Shown here in pieces: positions 9,595 through 17,606 of a stretch of DNA of 64,000 nucleotides. The position numbers and the translations under genes are program-made. The DNA is taken from NCBI GenBank assembly GCA_016713925.1, contig JADJOH010000008.1, forward strand, positions 620,001-684,000, in the 5' to 3' direction. The DNA is from Bacteroidota bacterium (lineage in GTDB: Bacteria; Bacteroidota; Bacteroidia; AKYH767-A; OLB10). The stretch's first letter is position 1. Each line of letters opens with the position of its first letter. The notes under the pieces are model-generated. The model searched no databases. It saw nothing but the letters and a program-made list of their open reading frames with translations, and was not told where the DNA came from.

Positions 9595-9666
9595 TTTTAC
9601 TTCGGCTAGAAACTATCGTTGAACACGGATAAAACGGATCAATAGGATTTACGCTGAATTGATTTA

Positions 9667-9858
9667 TTGCCCATTCGTACTAGTTCGTACGATAAGTATT
9701 CATTTGCAACTTTCCCTTTAATCGCGCTCTTCGCACTTTTAATACTCTATGCACTCTATGCACTCTTAGCACTCTTCGTCATCTTCTCGATCTTCGTACT
9801 CTCCGTGCATTCGTATTTCGTATTTTCGGGAATATTCGCAGTTCGTATTATTCTCCCT
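9667..9858. repeat. Degenerate word-repeat region abutting accC
   Basis: The region is built from recurring short words: TTCGTAC, ACTCTATGC (9-bp period near 9753-9780), CTCTTCG and TCGTATTT. The last copy of the CGTATTTT word at 9850-9858 overlaps the end of accC, so it supplies the final codons (..KIR stop). The style resembles the octamer array at 8962-9050. A 67-codon frame here has composition expected of repeat DNA and is not called. Confidence 0.6.
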
Positions 9859-11194
9859 ATCGTATTTTAAATGACTCCATGAATTTGGTCGTATAATTCC
9901 CTTTTCTGAAATCTTCATTCTGCAACAACTGCTGATGAAAAGGAATGGTTGTCTTTACACCTTCAATTACGAATTCGCTCAATGCACGCTCCATCGTTTG
10001 CATTGCCTCTTCCCGTGTTTGTGCCACGGTAATCAATTTAGCAATCATGGAATCGTAATAGGGCGGAATGGTATAACCGGCATAGATATGAGAGTCGACG
10101 CGCACACCATGTCCGCCGGGTTGATGTAATACAGTTATTTTACCCGGACTTGGACGAAAATCATTGTATGGATCTTCAGCATTAATACGGCATTCGATGG
10201 CATGCATGGTAGGGAAATGATTTTTGCCACTGATAGGTACACCTGCTGCAATTTTTATTTGCTCTTTGATCAGATCATAATTGATGACTTCTTCCGTTAC
10301 CGGATGTTCTACCTGGATACGGGTATTCATCTCCATGAAATAAAAATTCTTGTGCTTGTCAACGAGGAATTCGATAGTACCTACCCCTTCGTAATTGCTG
10401 GCAAGTGTAGCTTTGATGGCAGCTTCTCCCATTTGCTCACGCAGCTTCTCGGTCATAAATGGACTAGGCGTTTCTTCCAGCAATTTCTGGTGACGTCGTT
10501 GAATAGAGCAGTCGCGTTCACTCAAATGACAAGCCTTGCCATATTGATCGCCTGCAACCTGTATTTCAATATGGCGGGGTTCCTCAATGTATTTCTCCAT
10601 GTACAGACCATCGTTGCCGAAAGCAGCCGCCGCTTCCGTCTGTGCATTTTCAAAAGCTTTTTGCAACTCATCTTCTTTCCACACAATACGCATTCCCTTT
10701 CCGCCACCTCCTGCTGTTGCTTTTACGATAACGGGATAGCCCATCTCCTTCGCTACCTTCTTCCCATGTTCCACATTCTCCAGCAATCCATCGGAACCCG
10801 GAATAGTAGGCACACCGGCCTTCTTCATGGTATCCTTCGCATTGGCTTTATCACCCATTGCATCGATTTGCTCAGGAGTAGCACCAATAAATTTAATCCC
10901 ATGCTTTGAACAGATGGCGGAGAACCTCGAGTTCTCACTCAGGAAACCATATCCGGGATGAATAGCGTCAGCATTGGTAATCTCTGCTGCAGCAATTATG
11001 CGGGGAATATTAAGATAAGAGTCACGGCTCGGTGGTGGTCCGATGCATACAGCTTCATCTGCAAAGCGAACATGAAGACTTTCTTTGTCCGCTGTTGAAT
11101 AAGAGGCCACAGTACGTATCCCCATCTCTTTGCATGTACGAATAATGCGAAGTGCAATTTCGCCCCTATTGGCAATCAGTATTTTTTTAAACAT
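9857..11194 (-). CDS. accC: Biotin carboxylase subunit of acetyl-CoA carboxylase
   Basis: A 445-residue protein of the usual family length. It carboxylates the biotin on AccB using ATP and bicarbonate, the first half-reaction of malonyl-CoA formation for fatty-acid synthesis in the cytoplasm. The N-terminal domain begins 'KKILIANRGEIALRIIRT' and contains 'HPGYGFLSEN' (79-88). The ATP-grasp domain has the glycine-rich loop GGGGKGM (162-168) and the catalytic stretch EMNTRIQVEH (288-297). The C-terminal domain holds 'ECRINAEDP'. The gene lies downstream of accB on the same strand, 368 bases away, so the pair is probably cotranscribed despite the repeat-filled gap. The last codons overlap a repeat word. 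Confident call. Confidence 0.97.
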   Translation of the reverse strand: MFKKILIANRGEIALRIIRTCKEMGIRTVASYSTADKESLHVRFADEAVCIGPPPSRDSYLNIPRIIAAAEITNADAIHPGYGFLSENSRFSAICSKHGIKFIGATPEQIDAMGDKANAKDTMKKAGVPTIPGSDGLLENVEHGKKVAKEMGYPVIVKATAGGGGKGMRIVWKEDELQKAFENAQTEAAAAFGNDGLYMEKYIEEPRHIEIQVAGDQYGKACHLSERDCSIQRRHQKLLEETPSPFMTEKLREQMGEAAIKATLASNYEGVGTIEFLVDKHKNFYFMEMNTRIQVEHPVTEEVINYDLIKEQIKIAAGVPISGKNHFPTMHAIECRINAEDPYNDFRPSPGKITVLHQPGGHGVRVDSHIYAGYTIPPYYDSMIAKLITVAQTREEAMQTMERALSEFVIEGVKTTIPFHQQLLQNEDFRKGNYTTKFMESFKIR

Positions 11195-11307
11195 ATATTC
11201 TATTTAGTCATGACCTCACACATGAGAGGCAGAATTTTCATATCGCGTATAGTTTATGATTCTAAATCCAGGAATTCGAAATCTTGCTGAATCCTTCAAC
11301 AATTTTT

Positions 11308-11562
11308 CCAAACCCTATACTCAAACTTCAAACCCTATTCTCAAACTTTAAACTTTAAACTTTAAACTTTAAACTTCAAACTTTAAACCTGTCTCGTCGG
11401 CACAAGGCTGGATACCTATCGGCCCGCTAGCAATCGGGCTGCAGAGGTCATCTCGTGTAACACGAAACAAGAATTAATCGCCCGTAGTCACCTGGTGAGT
11501 GAAACTTTAAACTTTAAACTTTAAACCTTAAACCTTAAACTTTAAACCTTAAACCTTAAACT
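11308..11562. repeat. Heptamer arrays flanking a hairpin-rich island, at accB 3' end
   Basis: The left array at 11343-11391 is seven exact heptamers of AAACTTT type, preceded by degenerate copies from about 11308. A 110-base island (11392-11501) follows, with three small inverted repeats: GCCCG/CGGGC, TCGTG/CACGA and TCACC/GGTGA. The right array is nine exact heptamers (AAACTTT or AAACCTT) at 11502-11564, whose last two bases overlap the accB stop codon. This accounts for most of the 368-base accB-accC gap; bases 11195-11307 hold nothing I recognise. Confidence 0.9.
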
Positions 11563-12045
11563 TCAACTCGGATCAACAAGAAACAATGGCGTATCATATT
11601 CCACCGGTTTTGAATTATCAACGAGTACTTTGACAATTCTTCCTGACACTTCCGATTCGATTTCATTGAACAACTTCATGGCTTCAATGATACAAAGCAC
11701 TTGTCCTTGTTTAATTTCATCCCCAACATTTGCTAAAACAGGCTTGTCGGGCCCGGATGAACGGTAGAAAGTACCGATCATCGGACTTTTAATAGTGATG
11801 TATTTAGCATCATCGGTAGTAGATGTAGGCGGTGGTGTTGTACCTGCGGGGGCCGGGGAAGGAGTACTTGCGACTGGTGCCGCGGCTGCCATAACAACCG
11901 GAGGAGCTATCGTTTGTACAATTTGTTCCACCTTAGGCGGACTGTTTTTAATAGTGATCTTAAAGTCTTTCAGTTCGAGGTTCACTTCACTGACTCCGGC
12001 CTTGGCTACAAACTTGATAAGTTCTTCGATTTCCTTTTTGTTCAT
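11563..12045 (-). CDS. accB: Biotin carboxyl carrier protein of acetyl-CoA carboxylase
   Basis: A 160-residue protein. The N-terminal part 'MNKKEIEELIKFVAKAGVSE' is typical of AccB, followed by an Ala/Pro/Thr-rich linker (about 45-78). The biotinyl domain (about 82-160) has the biotin-attachment motif EAMK at 121-124, with Lys124 the modified residue. It carries carboxybiotin between AccC and the carboxyltransferase. I chose the ATG at 12045. An in-frame ATG at 12111 would add 22 residues of low-complexity aromatic sequence absent from the family. The gene lies upstream of accC in the same direction. A heptamer repeat array touches its stop codon. A secreted-protein gene separates it from fabH. 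Confidence 0.96.
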   Translation of the reverse strand: MNKKEIEELIKFVAKAGVSEVNLELKDFKITIKNSPPKVEQIVQTIAPPVVMAAAAPVASTPSPAPAGTTPPPTSTTDDAKYITIKSPMIGTFYRSSGPDKPVLANVGDEIKQGQVLCIIEAMKLFNEIESEVSGRIVKVLVDNSKPVEYDTPLFLVDPS

Positions 12046-12253
12046 AAGGATGTTTATTTTGAATCGATAAAAATAGAAGAAATCTTCAGAAATCAAGAAA
12101 TATATCCTCATTTCTTTAAAAAATGAGCATTTTTAAGGGTTTTTGACTGATTTTAAGCGATTTTAAATGAATGGAAAAATCTTATTCCGGGTTCCGCTTT
12201 GTCGAAGGAAAGTGAAAAGTAAAAAAGGGGCAACCGGTATTTATGTTTAATAA

Positions 12254-12285
12254 GAAGTCCCGGTTAATTAAATAACCGGGACTTC
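12254..12285 (-). terminator. 13-bp perfect hairpin after the Omp28-like gene
   Basis: GAAGTCCCGGTTA (12254-12266) pairs perfectly with TAACCGGGACTTC (12273-12285) around a 6-base AT loop. It lies 32 bases after the stop of the minus-strand gene at 12317. The minus strand after the stem reads TTATTAAAC, so the T tract is weak. It may be a terminator or an mRNA-stabilising 3' stem. Confidence 0.65.
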
Positions 12286-12316
12286 ACTACTAATTATGAG
12301 AAACTAAATCCGTTCT

Positions 12317-14266
12317 TTATTCTTTAATAAATTTCAATGCTGTTCTTCCGGTAGAAGTAGTTAATGTCATATGATACATTCCGGCAGACAGATGATTAAC
12401 ATTCCAAAACATTTTGTTCTCACCTTTGCTGATCGTTCCCAAATCCTGAGTCATTACAACTTTTCCAAGTACATCTGATACTGTCAATAACACGTCAGAG
12501 GTTTCCTGAAGATGTAATGCAAGATTGATAATATCAGAAGTTGCAGTAGGATAAAGATAAGAACCAACCAAAGGATTGTTTTGATCATTCAAACCTGTAG
12601 TAATTACAACCGGGAATTTGTTCGCATTTAAAACTGCGCCGGTTGATGTGTTAATTACAACAGCTGCAATCCATAATTGGCTTTTATCCCAGGCCGCATT
12701 GGCAGTTGTTGTAAATTGATAATTATAAGCACCACCTGAAGTGATAGCACCAGGGAGACTACCGCTTTGTCCTCCGAAAGTATTTAACAACGCACGACCA
12801 ACAAAATTATAATTCATTGAAGCAGCGGGGACCGTTGTGCCGAAGTTTTCAAATCCACCCATTGGTCCATTTGCACCATTACCATATGAATTAGATTGAT
12901 TGTATGCTGCAGTAGTTCCGGTTACGCTATCTTCAACAACTACAGCAAGGAAACGGTAATCACCATTGAGTGCCTGACTGAACGTGCCGGTAAGATCAAC
13001 AGTAATTTGATTGTTGGCCAGACTAACTGTAGAAACACCTGAAATCACAACAGGAGGAGCTAATACTATATTGTTCATGAAATTGCCTTCAAGTTCTGAT
13101 GGGTCAATTTCAGTTCCGCGATTGGGTACAACGCTCGGATAACCACCAATCAAAGCGCCAATTCCGGCATCATAAGCAGCCAATGTCATCGAATCTGCAT
13201 TGTGTACAGCCACACCTACAAATTGTGAAGGATAGGTTTCAGTCATATAATCCATATAAACAGCACCGCGAGGACACCATTGGCACCATGTCCCTGTACC
13301 TTCTTCTGCAAAGTATTTTTTATCAGGATGCGGAGTTACACCTTCAATATTAAATGATGCAGAATTATTGGCAGTACTAATTTCAACAGCTCCATTGTTA
13401 ATGTTTGTGATGGTAGTGGTGATGGTTTGTGGTCCTGCCAATGTAGTGTAAGGAACAGCCGCCGTTAAGGTATAACTGGAAAGAGGGGCAATAGTTAAAC
13501 CGGTAACCGTTTGGTTGTAGGTGTTCACGCCATCTGACCATGTAAAATCAAAGGAGGTAATAGGTGTAGTAGCAACATTCGTTAATATCGTTTGTACCGT
13601 GAGAGGCAAATTAGTGATATATTTTGAATAAGGAGAAAAAACCGGACGTGCATCATCTTTACCAACTACAGTGCTGCTCACAGCCAGATCCACACCCGCT
13701 AATGGTTCATAGATAACTACATCATCAATGGCCCAGCCGTATAACCAGCCGCCTTTGTCATTATATTTAAATCCAATTTGAACATTGGCATTTCCTGCTA
13801 CACTTGATAAATCCACAAGATTTGACTGCCATCCGTTTCCTGAATTTGCAGATACCACTTGAAGATCAGTAAATGTCACGCCATTATCGGATGTAGCAAC
13901 AATTTTCGCTTCTTCCACTAACCCTTGATAGGCTAAATTAAAATAGAAGCATTCATAACTCATGAATACAGTTGAAAATGTTGTCAGGTTCATTGGTGGA
14001 GTTAGAAAAATATCATTGCTTTTATTGCAATTGCACTTATCGTCATTGGTTGCAGCCATTAAGGTATGTGCAGGAATAGGAAATGATGTGGATTGCACGC
14101 TGACATTGTTACCAACGACCCAGCCACCATCGGTTGCCTGAGTAATATTAGACCAGCCGGCAGGAACGGATCCTCCTTCGAAATCTTCAGTTAAGATGTT
14201 TGTTTGTGCTTGTGCTATTCCGAGAGAACCGGCAACAAACAACGCCATTAGTAGTTGTTTTTTCAT
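12317..14266 (-). CDS. Secreted Omp28-like thioredoxin-fold protein with T9SS sorting domain
   Basis: A 649-residue protein with signal peptide MKKQLLMALFVAGSLGIAQA. Residues about 22-190 look like a choice-of-anchor/cleaved-adhesin jelly-roll ('EDFEGGSVPAGWSN', 'GWAIDDVVIYEP'). About 195-310 is Ig/CARDB-like. About 318-500 resembles the Omp28 family thioredoxin-like domain, with a CQWC motif near residue 328 ('GTGTWCQWCPRG') and a 'GGYPSVVPNR' segment like the cis-Pro loop. The last about 80 residues are a T9SS type A domain ('DLGTISKGENKMFWN', 'TGRTALKFIKE'). It may be a surface redox or adhesion protein; the substrate is unknown. It sits between accB and fabH in the same orientation but has its own promoter and 3' hairpin, so it looks like an insertion into the lipid cluster. 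Confidence 0.88.
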   Translation of the reverse strand: MKKQLLMALFVAGSLGIAQAQTNILTEDFEGGSVPAGWSNITQATDGGWVVGNNVSVQSTSFPIPAHTLMAATNDDKCNCNKSNDIFLTPPMNLTTFSTVFMSYECFYFNLAYQGLVEEAKIVATSDNGVTFTDLQVVSANSGNGWQSNLVDLSSVAGNANVQIGFKYNDKGGWLYGWAIDDVVIYEPLAGVDLAVSSTVVGKDDARPVFSPYSKYITNLPLTVQTILTNVATTPITSFDFTWSDGVNTYNQTVTGLTIAPLSSYTLTAAVPYTTLAGPQTITTTITNINNGAVEISTANNSASFNIEGVTPHPDKKYFAEEGTGTWCQWCPRGAVYMDYMTETYPSQFVGVAVHNADSMTLAAYDAGIGALIGGYPSVVPNRGTEIDPSELEGNFMNNIVLAPPVVISGVSTVSLANNQITVDLTGTFSQALNGDYRFLAVVVEDSVTGTTAAYNQSNSYGNGANGPMGGFENFGTTVPAASMNYNFVGRALLNTFGGQSGSLPGAITSGGAYNYQFTTTANAAWDKSQLWIAAVVINTSTGAVLNANKFPVVITTGLNDQNNPLVGSYLYPTATSDIINLALHLQETSDVLLTVSDVLGKVVMTQDLGTISKGENKMFWNVNHLSAGMYHMTLTTSTGRTALKFIKE

Positions 14267-14319
14267 TTTTTAATTTTATGTTTATATTGATTTAATTTTA
14301 AGTGAATTCAAAGATGCTT

Positions 14320-14349
14320 CAAAAGTAAGGTTTTTAGCTGTTTAAACAA
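14320..14349 (-). promoter_or_regulatory. Promoter of the Omp28-like gene (TTG-N19-TACTTTTG)
   Basis: On the minus strand a TTG (complement of 14347-14349) is followed after exactly 19 bases by TACTTTTG (complement of 14320-14327), matching the Bacteroidota TTG/TAnnTTTG promoter. The start codon lies about 54 bases downstream. This supports transcription of the gene apart from fabH. Confidence 0.75.
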
Positions 14350-14470
14350 TTATATTATACCCATTTTAATGTATGACTTTTGTAAGGAAATTTTTGCGAC
14401 AATAGTAATAGGATATTTGTAAAGTATTAATTGTCAGATGAAAATGGACTGCGAATTTGGAGGATCGTTC

Positions 14471-14606
14471 TCTCGTCAAACTTATTCCATCTTCCATGCA
14501 ATGATTCTGACGAGATCACTGGGAGGAGGGGAGGATCTTTCGCAAAAAAGTCAACCTATTTCAGGCAAGGACAAACCTTAAACCTTAAACCTTAAACCTT
14601 AAACTT
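14471..14606. repeat. Inverted repeat plus heptamer array at fabH 3' end
   Basis: TCTCGTCA (14471-14478) and TGACGAGA (14508-14515) form an 8-bp inverted repeat with a 29-base loop. After a purine-rich stretch come five exact heptamers (AAACCTT four times, then AAACTTT) at 14573-14607, the last base of which is part of the fabH stop codon. With the promoter at 14320-14349 this accounts for the recognisable content of the 340-base gap 14267-14606. Confidence 0.85.
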
Positions 14607-15596
14607 TCAATACGCCCATTTCACCCAAATAGCTCCCCAGGTAAAACCACCTCCGAAAGCAGCAATGATGATGTTATCGCCTTTTTTGAATTTCTTTTCC
14701 CATTCCCATAAGCAAAGTGGAATAGTGCCATTGGTGGTGTTGCCGTAACGCTCTATGTTTAAAGTGACTTTTTCATCCGGAAGTCCCATGCGGCGGGCAG
14801 TGGCGTCGATAATGCGTTTGTTGGCCTGGTGGGGGATGAGCCAGGAGATGTCTGAGCCGGTGAGATTATTCTTCTCCATGATTTCAGCACTTACATCTGC
14901 CATTTTAGTAACAGCGAACTTGAAAACAGTCTGACCTTCCTGATAAACGAAATGTTCTTTAGCTGCAACAGTTTCTAACGTTGCCGGCTTAACGCTACCG
15001 CCAGCTTTCTGGTGCAGAAATGCACGCCCTGACCCATCCACTCTCAAAATCGAGTCCATGATGCCGTTACCTTCTTCGTTGGGCTCTAACAGTACCGCAC
15101 CCCCGCCATCTCCAAAAATAACGCAAGTTGCACGATCGGTGTAGTCAATAATACTCGACATTTTATCTACACCAACCACCAACACTTTTTTATGTGTACC
15201 CGTTTCGATGAATTTAGTGGCTGTTGTTAATGCGAAAATAAATCCGGAGCAGGCGGCGTTGACATCATAACCCCAGGCATTCACGGCACCGATTTTATCT
15301 GCAATGATATTGGCAGTAGCCGGAAACTGCATGTCGGGTGTGGTGGTCGCACAAATGATGAGTTCGATTTCATCGGCACCAATTCCCCGTTTCTTTAATA
15401 AAGGCAAAATAGCCTGAACAGCCATGTCGGAGGAGCCGAGGCCTTCCCCTCTCAGGATATGTCTTTCTTTTATACCGGTACGCGTCTCAATCCATTCTTC
15501 ATTGGTATCGACGAGTTTCGTAAGGTCGTGGTTGGTGAGCAGATCGGGTGGTACCCATGCATGCACCGCGGTAATCGCAGCTCTAACTTTGGTCAT
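14607..15596 (-). CDS. fabH: 3-oxoacyl-ACP synthase III (KAS III)
   Basis: A 329-residue protein of typical length. It condenses acetyl-CoA (or a branched acyl-CoA) with malonyl-ACP to start fatty-acid synthesis. The catalytic triad is visible: Cys116 in 'NAACSGF', His256 in 'IPHQANKRI' and Asn286 in 'ERYGNTTNG'. Other family marks are 'TRTGIKERHI' (39-48) and 'FGDGGGAVLLEP' (161-172). The start at ATG 15596 lies one base after the plsX stop, so the two genes are almost certainly cotranscribed. Branched starter units are common in Bacteroidota, but substrate choice cannot be read from this sequence. A heptamer repeat array begins at its stop codon. Confidence 0.97.
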   Translation of the reverse strand: MTKVRAAITAVHAWVPPDLLTNHDLTKLVDTNEEWIETRTGIKERHILRGEGLGSSDMAVQAILPLLKKRGIGADEIELIICATTTPDMQFPATANIIADKIGAVNAWGYDVNAACSGFIFALTTATKFIETGTHKKVLVVGVDKMSSIIDYTDRATCVIFGDGGGAVLLEPNEEGNGIMDSILRVDGSGRAFLHQKAGGSVKPATLETVAAKEHFVYQEGQTVFKFAVTKMADVSAEIMEKNNLTGSDISWLIPHQANKRIIDATARRMGLPDEKVTLNIERYGNTTNGTIPLCLWEWEKKFKKGDNIIIAAFGGGFTWGAIWVKWAY

Positions 15597-15597
15597 C

Positions 15598-16551
15598 TTA
15601 TTGGGTGATGCTTTCGTGTACCGCCTGAGCGATTTTTTCCGTCAGACCGGCAGCGGTAACTTTCCGTGTTATGTGAATCATGTTTTTGATCGCACGGGCA
15701 TTCGAAATTCCGTGAGCAATGATTACGGGTGCGTTTACACCTAACACCGGCGTACCTCCGTAATTCTCAAAATTAAACCGATCAAAATATTCGTCTTTTA
15801 TTTTTCTTCTTCTGATGAGGCTGTAAAAAGATTCGGCCAGCTTCAGAATAACATTGCCTGTGAACCCATCACAAACAATAACATCTGCTTTATCATTGAA
15901 TAAATCACGGCCTTCAATGTTGCCAATGAAATTTATTTCCCTGGTATTTTTCAATAATGGATGAGTAGCCTGACAAAGCATATTGCCTTTTTCTTCTTCT
16001 TCTCCAATATTCATCAAGCCCACTTTGGGATTCGGCACTCCATACACATGTTCCAGGAATAGACTACCGAGGATGGCGAATTGTTGCAGGTGTTCAGGTT
16101 TACAGTCGGCATTGGCACCGGCATCCAGAAAAAGTCCCCAACTTCCATCTTCCTTCGGAATAACTGAACTAATGGCGGGACGCAAAATTCCGGGAACAGT
16201 TTTTACACTGAACATGGCACCCACCATCATCGCCCCACTGTTACCGGCAGAAGCAAATCCGTCAATCTTACCGGCTTTCAGGTGTTCAAAGCCGCGGGAA
16301 ATACTTGAATCGGGTTTTCCGGCAATGGCTCTGGTGGCTTGTTCATCCATCCCGATCACTTCGGTCGTATGAACAATATCCACCAAGCTGATATCGGCAT
16401 TCTCACGACTGAAAAGGTCTTTTATAGCTACCTCATCACCGAAGAGTACCAATCTGGTATCACCCTCCAATTCGGGAAGTGACTGAATTACACCCAGAAC
16501 GACTTCGTTCGGAGCATAATCACCACCCATAATATCAATCCCAATTTTCAT
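15598..16551 (-). CDS. plsX: Phosphate acyltransferase PlsX
   Basis: A 317-residue protein that converts acyl-ACP to acyl-phosphate for phosphatidic acid synthesis at the membrane surface. Family marks are 'KIGIDIMGGDYAPNEVVLG' at the N-terminus, 'SAGNSGAMMVGA', 'GLFLDAGAN', 'VGLMNIGEEEEKG' and 'CDGFTGNVILK'. I chose ATG 16551; the codon before it is TTG and gives no family sequence. The gene lies between rpmF and fabH, the conserved arrangement of lipid genes linked with ribosomal protein L32. Confidence 0.96.
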   Translation of the reverse strand: MKIGIDIMGGDYAPNEVVLGVIQSLPELEGDTRLVLFGDEVAIKDLFSRENADISLVDIVHTTEVIGMDEQATRAIAGKPDSSISRGFEHLKAGKIDGFASAGNSGAMMVGAMFSVKTVPGILRPAISSVIPKEDGSWGLFLDAGANADCKPEHLQQFAILGSLFLEHVYGVPNPKVGLMNIGEEEEKGNMLCQATHPLLKNTREINFIGNIEGRDLFNDKADVIVCDGFTGNVILKLAESFYSLIRRRKIKDEYFDRFNFENYGGTPVLGVNAPVIIAHGISNARAIKNMIHITRKVTAAGLTEKIAQAVHESITQ

Positions 16552-16607
16552 CAAGGCCTGTCTGTAAGAAGAGTTATTGTTAAAGGTTAAGAATAGCTAT
16601 GAGACCA

Positions 16608-16793
16608 TTATGCCTCACGTTCCATTACAATTTTGCCTTTATACATTAACTTTCCTTCGTGCCAGAAGGCGCGATGCCAAAGATGGGCTTCTCCTGTGCT
16701 GGCATCAATGGCCAATGTAGGGGCAGTTGCTTTGTAATGTGTACGGCGTTTATCCCTTCTCGATTTCGAGTGTTTGTGTTTAGGATTTGGCAT
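16608..16793 (-). CDS. rpmF: 50S ribosomal protein L32
   Basis: A 61-residue basic protein: 'MPNPKHKHSKSRRDKRRTHYKATAP' (in two parts) followed by 'GEAHLWHRAFW'. This is the normal L32 length and pattern. It contains no cysteine, so it is the zinc-free form lacking the CxxC ribbon. It is part of the large ribosomal subunit. It lies between the DUF177 gene and plsX, 53 bases upstream of plsX, as in many bacteria. Confidence 0.96.
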   Translation of the reverse strand: MPNPKHKHSKSRRDKRRTHYKATAPTLAIDASTGEAHLWHRAFWHEGKLMYKGKIVMEREA

Positions 16794-16825
16794 GACTTAT
16801 TTTTATTTAATTAATTAATATTCAA

Positions 16826-17365
16826 TTAGTTTAATTTAATCTTTCGAAGCACGGACCAACGATCATCCCCTTTTTCTTCCTTCTTTTCTTCCTCTTTTTT
16901 ATTCAACTGTTTAATATGCTTCAGAATCTCCGGATTGCAACCGGGTAATCCATTGGGCAGGTCCTCATGCACAGGGCTGTAAGGAACTTCAAGTGTAAGG
17001 AAGTCGTAGAGGTGATTTTTAAGGTCAATTTCATACGCCGTTTTAGCAATATGAATGGCATCGATATCATCTTCTTCAGGTGTAGGTGTTTCCACCATAC
17101 GAACAAGAAGCACTCTGTCAATTTCAATAGGAAGTACAAATGCTTCGAGGCATCGCATACAGTCTACAGTGACTTCGCCTTTCATTTTTAATTCCAGTTG
17201 CATAGCACCGGAACTTTTATGAAGAACAACATCTACTTCTATAGAAGCACCATGTATAATAGTGCCTTCCCGATCTTTAAAGAACGTATCGTCAATCCGG
17301 AATGTGTATTCATGCTGCCCGGTTGGCAACTGGATAAACCGGATAAGATATGGAGACTCAGCCAT
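16826..17365 (-). CDS. DUF177 (YceD-like) domain protein
   Basis: A 179-residue protein whose centre carries the DUF177 mark 'GEVTVDCMRCLEAFVLPIE', and whose acidic C-terminal part has 'AYEIDLKNHLYDFLTLEVPY'. The family is almost always encoded next to rpmF, as here (32 bases upstream). In E. coli and plants it has been tied to 23S rRNA metabolism. The end is Lys/Glu-rich. I chose ATG 17365 because a -7 box lies about 50 bases upstream at 17414-17421. An in-frame ATG at 17434 would lie beyond that box and encode an unrelated leader. It is probably the first gene of the lipid/L32 operon. Confidence 0.88.
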   Translation of the reverse strand: MAESPYLIRFIQLPTGQHEYTFRIDDTFFKDREGTIIHGASIEVDVVLHKSSGAMQLELKMKGEVTVDCMRCLEAFVLPIEIDRVLLVRMVETPTPEEDDIDAIHIAKTAYEIDLKNHLYDFLTLEVPYSPVHEDLPNGLPGCNPEILKHIKQLNKKEEEKKEEKGDDRWSVLRKIKLN

Positions 17366-17413
17366 CTCAGAACGATTATTATTACAGCCGTTTAGGATTA
17401 GCTGCAAGGGGTG

Positions 17414-17421
17414 CAAAGGTA
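17414..17421 (-). promoter_or_regulatory. -7 box TACCTTTG for the DUF177-rpmF-plsX-fabH operon
   Basis: TACCTTTG on the minus strand matches TAnnTTTG and lies about 48 bases before the ATG at 17365. No TTG is found at -33 spacing, so support is partial. Confidence 0.5.
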
Positions 17422-17528
17422 AAGAAATTAACAATTATGTGGAAATATGTTAGTCAGTAAATTTCAAAAGGGGAAGAATTGGCTTTGTTTTATTTTGTAA
17501 TGACCTGATTTTACCCCGGATTTACCAT

Positions 17529-17586
17529 TATTAACGGAAATTCAAGGGTTTAGATTTTGGATATTTGAGAAGTTCTCCTACATTTG
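17529..17586 (+). promoter_or_regulatory. Promoter and upstream element of the first large paralog
   Basis: TTTTG (17555-17559), 19 bases, then TACATTTG (17579-17586) match the Bacteroidota promoter. The ATG at 17607 follows 20 bases later. Upstream, TATTAACGGAAATTCA (17529-17544) is identical to 21435-21450 in front of the second paralog. The segment TCTCCTACATTTGGTTAACC is also shared. Confidence 0.8.
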
Positions 17587-17606
17587 GTTAACCAAAATCC
17601 CATACC

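Noticed and set aside
9667..9870. 67-codon open frame with a hydrophobic run (LFALLILYALYALLALF)
   Set aside because: The apparent membrane segment is produced by the TATGCACTC/CTCTTCG repeat words; there is no promoter or family support.
10202..10909. 235-codon open frame on the plus strand
   Set aside because: It is entirely antisense to accC, whose motifs and length are unmistakable; the antisense translation is Cys/His-rich and has no recognisable domain.
11392..11501. Possible tRNA in the hairpin-rich island
   Set aside because: Three small hairpins are present, but no acceptor stem, T-loop GTTCRA or anticodon arm arrangement could be found.
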